DNA of 64,000 nucleotides from Lingula anatina (taxonomy: Eukaryota; Brachiopoda; Lingulata; Lingulida; Lingulidae), in contig NW_019773781.1 of assembly GCF_001039355.2 (NCBI RefSeq), forward strand, positions 247,615-311,614, given 5' to 3'. Made by a program: the position numbers and the translations under genes. Positions 58,950 to 64,000 of the stretch are shown here, piece after piece. Position 1 is the stretch's first letter. Each line of letters starts with the position of its first letter. The notes under the pieces are model-generated. The model did not search any database and was not told where the DNA came from. It saw only the letters and a list, made by a program, of their open reading frames with translations.

Positions 58950-61900
58950 CCGCATACTTTCGTTCTCTGCAATATTTTATTGATAGAATATATAATAGTT
59001 TTTTTTTCTCAGAAGTGGTCGACCATCACAGCATAAATAGATCTTAAACAATTTTCTTTCTACACCCAATAGTGTGATAGTGGTTATTTTCTTAACACAG
59101 GGAGAACTTGTTTACATATAGATCCATATATAGCAGCGAAAAATTCATGTAGAACATACATACAATAGTTCATATAACACTCTCTTACAACTCGATCAAT
59201 ATCTGAAAACAACACTTTCTGCAGTGAACATATGTAATACCATATCCGCCACCCACACAGATACCAAATTGACCTCGTGTTAACTGTATGTGGAAAGCTA
59301 TAATAAGCATACTTCTCTTTTATAACACTGACACAGATCACTGTACAGTTCTGTGTAAGTCTTACATATGGTATTCTATACAGTTCTCATACAGTCCAAA
59401 GATACCTGTAGAACTAGGTGTCAAACATACAATATCAAATGCTTTGTCAAACTCACCAAAGGAAGAATAAAGCATAAGCCATCAATTAACAGTAAAATGC
59501 CAATTTCCTGCAATATAATAATTATAAAATAATTCATCTAGAAATGATAAGATAACACAGTGCCTTAAACAGCAGTAGTAAAGTGATCCAACTTAAATAA
59601 TACACCTTAAAATAGGTATATTAATTGAACTGATATATAATTTGTGTTTCACTGGAGAAGAACCTTTCGAGTGCAGCAGCATGCTTTCATTCAGAAAGAC
59701 AGGCTTAGAAAATCCACAAGTGATACAGCTGCAGTCAAAAGAGACCACTGCCTCATTAGACTAGTTGCAAACAGTTGTTGCTAAGAGAACCTTCAAAAGC
59801 AGTGACAACAACGTATCTCGTATAATAATAAATACACTGGAATAGGGGTTTAGTCTTAATTCTAACACAATACTGATAGGCCTACAGATACACAATTCAG
59901 AAACATTAAGTGTTCATGTGCCAACAATTGTTTATTTATTTAATCCTGACTAGCTGCTTACTTCAAACAGAACTTGCACATTGGGTCCAACTGCAGATAT
60001 TTGAAAGACTTCTCTTCCAGCGTACAATACAGTGTACTGTCTGACCCAGTGTTATGTATATATATGAAAGACAAATGGCACTGACACAGGTCCTACCCTG
60101 TTATTTTGGTTCTTTCTTGAGGAGAGAGAGAGAGAGAGAAAAAAATCTATACCCATCTCACTGGGGCTGCCACCGTGCACTTTAACAGATGGCAACACAA
60201 AAATACATTTGATGCGCTGCATTTAGGAAGAAATTTACATAAGAAGGACAACTAAAGGGACAGAAATAGACTGTGCAAAGTATAACTTGGCTTGCACATT
60301 TTGGAAAACAGCAGAAAAAGTGAGAGACTAAAGTGAAAGTCAAAAGCGAAAGTGAATGTCAAATGTGAAACCACACTATCTTACTTCAACCCAATCCCCC
60401 GTACTGACCTACAAATTGTGGAATGATTAATAATTATGATACGACACACTACATTAAGTTGCCTATACCAAGCAAATAAAATTGCACCTTTTTTGTGATT
60501 CAAATCACTAAGTTTTTGCTTCATTTGTAACCATAAATGTTTAATATAATCTAATGTAGCAGTTTCATGCGCTCTCAGTTAAGTAAGAATTAAAATGATG
60601 ATAACACATGGTATACTGAATATATAATAATGATATCATACTGGATGTGAGGTACCTACATTTGGTTTTAAATCTTACATTCCTCCTGTCGAAAAAATAC
60701 ACTGATGTGGTCACAAAACTGTCCACTTGATGTGGTCAAGGTAACAGTTCTCATGGCAACCCACAATAGAATCAATACCAACCTAGCACCATTTTGAAAA
60801 AGAGCCGTAATTCTTTAGACGCTGTCCTAATGAATAGGATTGCCCTCTACACATAATAAAATATTCTTCCTATTTTTAAACAACAAAATAAGTCCATCTA
60901 AGAAACTCACCAGTACCTTAGGTAAATCCACTTCCCTTTTCAACACAATAAACATAAAAGACAAAATTAAATATTTCCATTTTCAGAAAATAAAGACTAA
61001 CAACTTGCACACTTTGACTGGTTTTGAACAGCTACATCAACTAATACAGGATTAGATACAATGTTATAATTATCATACTTATATAATATTAATAATAGTG
61101 TAAGATACAATACATAAAATAAAATTGCCTCTGATAGTATTACTCTTGATTAACATAGATAATCTATGGCGTAAAATAAATTGAACAAATAGGGGTTGCC
61201 ACTGTACAGAAGCATTGCTGTGAGTCCCAACCCTTCCAATGAACAGATCCACGGCACAGTTTACTCAACATTATGGAAGTCGGGGACTCTCAGTAGTACC
61301 CCAGTCAGTGTTAATACTCTCTCAATTAATAAGAATAAGAATATATTCATCTATGGCGTACGTAAATACATGAAATGCAGTACATCTGGGTGGCTTATAA
61401 TCTACCCCCTTCCTGACCATAGGCATGCACCTTCATCAAATATTGCATTATAATTGTTTTTACTTCCCTCCATTTTGCTGCAGGGCATAATCATCATTAA
61501 TAACATCACATTCAAGATACTATGATTTAAAATAAAGTCAATACGGAAACTGATCCCTCTTGTTTGTGCTTAAATATATCTGGTATCCTTTAAGAGCCCG
61601 TGACCATACAGCACCAGATGGCAGAAGCCAACAGCTTGGGAGATGCACAATTCAGTAAAATTTTCACACATTAAGACAATATCCCCCCCCCTTTCAAGGC
61701 TTATCACGCCCACACCTTTTTTTCCCCCTCCTCCTCAAACATCTCCCCCACATTTTTCAATTTTTCATCCACTTCATACCTTTAATGTTTAATTTGGTCA
61801 ATACTTGTGCTGGGCAGTTGGTTTTTCATGCTAGACTTCAATTAAACATTTTGTCAGCAGACAACTGTGGCTGCTGCTTTAGTTAGCAATGCCGTCCTTT

Positions 61901-62937
61901 GGATTGTTGAAAATATTACTGAGCGGTTCCAACAGCCAATGACCCAACTAAAATAGATCCAATATCAATAAGAAAACACTTTCTAAACTCATATGTATAA
62001 ATAGGGTCACAACTGTACAGCTTCCTTTCACAATAGGGGGCGCCTTAGTACCCTTAGATCCTTCACATTGGGGCAGCAATATTCAGAATTTACTTCTTAA
62101 ATGGGGCAGCACTGAACTTATACCATAACTGTAGGTGGCAGCACCTTGGTGCACATCAAACTGCAAGAGTTATCATTTAGACAAAATAAATATCCTAATG
62201 TCAAGACAAAGTATAAGTCCTAACCACCTGAAAGAATGAAAATACATCAACAGCGACCTTACACTCTGCTTCAGGCATCATAAAAGCTGTATATGGCACT
62301 TGTGCTTCATTATTTCCCAATTTTTTTTATTTGTTTCTCTCACTCATTACTTGTTACACAGATGGCAGATTTTGTAGTGGAACATTTGTGCTGGTTTTCC
62401 CAGTCCATTTCAAGCACTGTCTCCCTAAAAGCAGAAGATATGCCCTATGGCAACTAAAAATAAAATATTATGACTTTGCACCAGGAAGCATACATATCCA
62501 CATCCAACAGTGCTATATTTCCTAAATATCTATACCATATACCAGCCATCAACTTAATAAATGGACTAGGCAAATCAAGAAAATAAAATAAAAAAAGGTT
62601 GTTTTGTATCTTGCAGCAAAAAAAGATAACAGATAAAATCTTGAAATCTTGATTAGAAATTGACAACATTAACCTCAGTAAAGGCAGGTCTGCCTGACCT
62701 AATAACAAGTACAATGAACCTTTTTTGTTGTTTTTTTTTCTTCACATGAGACACTGAATTTTTCCTCCATTCACAAAAGTCCTGCCAATCTATCCTGGAA
62801 AAAAAAAAAAAAAACCCAGAGGCCACCTGTGGCTTTGATACCATCACTTTGTTTTACTGTGCACTGCTCAGTCCAGATGGACCATGTCGTTGGCTTCTAC
62901 TCCTCTCTGGGACAACGCCTGGATTTCACCTGCACCA
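58950..62937 (-). other. Probable long 3' UTR of the FNDC3 gene
   Basis: From the stop codon at 62938 to an AATAAA (minus strand) at about 58981 there is no other gene, splice structure or coding signal. The sequence is AT-rich with short runs (GA repeat at 60121-60138, T and C runs near 61681). A 4-kb 3' UTR is inferred from position and polyadenylation signal only. Confidence 0.45.
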
Positions 62938-63543
62938 CTACTGTTTGTAGTACATGAAAATCCTATGTACTATAATGGCAATGATTATGGCAAACACAGC
63001 AAAGCCAAACAGTATAATCATGGCTTTCTGATGGTCAGTTAATTCCCTGTTCTCCAAGCTGACCAATGCTTTCTTTTCCGTCGACGCTTTTGAGGCAACT
63101 TTGCTGACAGGTTCTGGACTGAGGGTTGAGAACAAAATCCCCGGACTGAAGGCCCCCTGGAGGGGACCTGCCTCCCCTTGGCACTCACGAACTGCACACA
63201 CACGAACTTGGTACTCTGTCTTGGCGGAGAGAGAGGTCAGGCGACATGATGTTTCAGCACCATGGTAGATCTGGAAGGAAACAAGTGAGGTTATATAGGG
63301 GTTGCTAGGTCATATTAGCAAAATTGTGTTGGGTGAGACCCTTGTGGGTGAGATTGTGTTATGTACAATTGCGTTAGGTGAGACTGAGTTCGGTGATATT
63401 TTTTTTACCCTAATACTTTTCTATAATCCACTTACAAGTCAACTCATTAACTGTTGGTCACTCATTCTGGATTGCTCTGAGACCAAATCAGAAAGTGGAA
63501 TGAACATAGTAGACTATCCACGTTTAGTAGTCTACAATCAATG

Positions 63544-63574
<31 letters not shown>

Positions 63575-64000
63575 CTAGTATCTAGGGAGGTCAGAACAAG
63601 GGTAAAGCACAACTGGCACTTGTCACCTGTTTGTATTCTTGGTCTTTGGCATATGGTGTCTGCAGCTGTAGTATATAAGATATGCTGTCCCCTCCCAGTG
63701 GTTTACAGGGGTGCCACTCCACACGACACGAGTCCAAACTCAGGTCCAGGACAGAGGGAGCTGACAAAGAGAATGGATATATTAATTCTCACATATCATA
63801 GGTTTTTTCTACCCAATTTCCCCAAGCATCTAAAAACTGTAAGGGATGTATTAATCCACTAACTGTTGTTTATGATTTATTTAAAAATGACAATACCTAT
63901 GACAAAATACCAACATTGCGATTTCATATGACGCAATTTCACACACACACACATCACAGTGGCATATATCATAGTGGCATCCCCCTCTTACCTCTGACAG
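62938..64000 (-). CDS. FNDC3: FNDC3-like fibronectin type III membrane protein, 3' exons (partial)
   Basis: Two complete 3' exons and the edge of a third are visible on the minus strand: 63992-64000 (donor CAGAG|GTAAGA), 63627-63760 and 62938-63270; phases fit. The encoded end is a fibronectin type III domain (APSVLDLSLDSCRVEWHP ... GGDSISYILQLQ ... QEYKQ, then IYHGAETSCRLTSLSAKTEY and VRVCAVRECQG). A Ser/Thr-rich linker, an LTDHQ motif, one C-terminal transmembrane helix (about 20 residues, IILFGFAVFAIIIAIIVHRI) and a short tail MYYKQ follow. Tandem FN3 domains with a tail-anchor-like C-terminal helix after a T-D-x-Q motif are characteristic of FNDC3A/FNDC3B, which sit in the ER/Golgi membrane with FN3 domains facing the cytosol. 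The rest of the gene is beyond the window. Confidence 0.8.
63546..63575. repeat. AAAT microsatellite
   Basis: About seven AAAT units in the last FNDC3 intron. Confidence 0.85.

Overview
The window looks like AT-rich nuclear DNA from a marine invertebrate. The evidence is multi-exon genes with GT-AG introns, AATAAA signals, many microsatellites and several families of DNA transposon debris. The phylum cannot be fixed from the sequence alone; a lophotrochozoan or invertebrate deuterostome is my guess. Single N bases and one N block mark assembly joins.

Layout. 1-0.6 kb: three copies of a roughly 190-bp repeat. 1.1-3.3 kb: an intact single-exon gene for a 732-residue multi-pass membrane protein of unknown function. 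4.0-12.8 kb: repeats, small inverted-repeat elements (MITEs), a reverse-transcriptase relic and the last exon of a GNAT acetyltransferase gene. 13.338-32.127 kb: an 18.8-kb DNA transposon. 32.1-33.2 kb: minisatellite and palindromes. 34.0-40.6 kb: a 16-exon gene for a secreted, probably GPI-anchored protein with an N-terminal histidine-brace (LPMO-like) domain and chordin-like (CHRD) repeats. 41.7-42.4 kb: a solo LTR. 42.4-47.6 kb: microsatellite-rich intergenic DNA. 47.67-51.39 kb: a gene for an ankyrin-repeat protein with two C-terminal death domains; its last three exons lie in a 2.7-kb block repeated after a single N. 55.7-56.0 kb: tRNA-like repeat units. 57.2-57.8 kb: two orphan candidate exons. 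58.9-64 kb: the 3' end of an FNDC3 (fibronectin type III domain containing 3) orthologue on the minus strand, with a 3' UTR of about 4 kb.

Main result. The 18,778-bp block at 13344-32121 has perfect 47-bp terminal inverted repeats, a 6-bp target duplication (GTTCAT) and two convergent, spliced, apparently intact genes. The left gene (plus strand, 16 exons, 676 aa) encodes a protein with a C-terminal HECT ubiquitin-ligase domain that keeps the catalytic cysteine. The right gene (minus strand, 9 exons, 382 aa) encodes an integrase-like DDE transposase. Each gene starts within 300 bp of its own end of the element, and every intron phase I checked keeps frame. This looks like a large, recently inserted element that carries its own HECT ligase. 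A degenerate inverted copy of the penultimate HECT exon lies between the two 3' ends.
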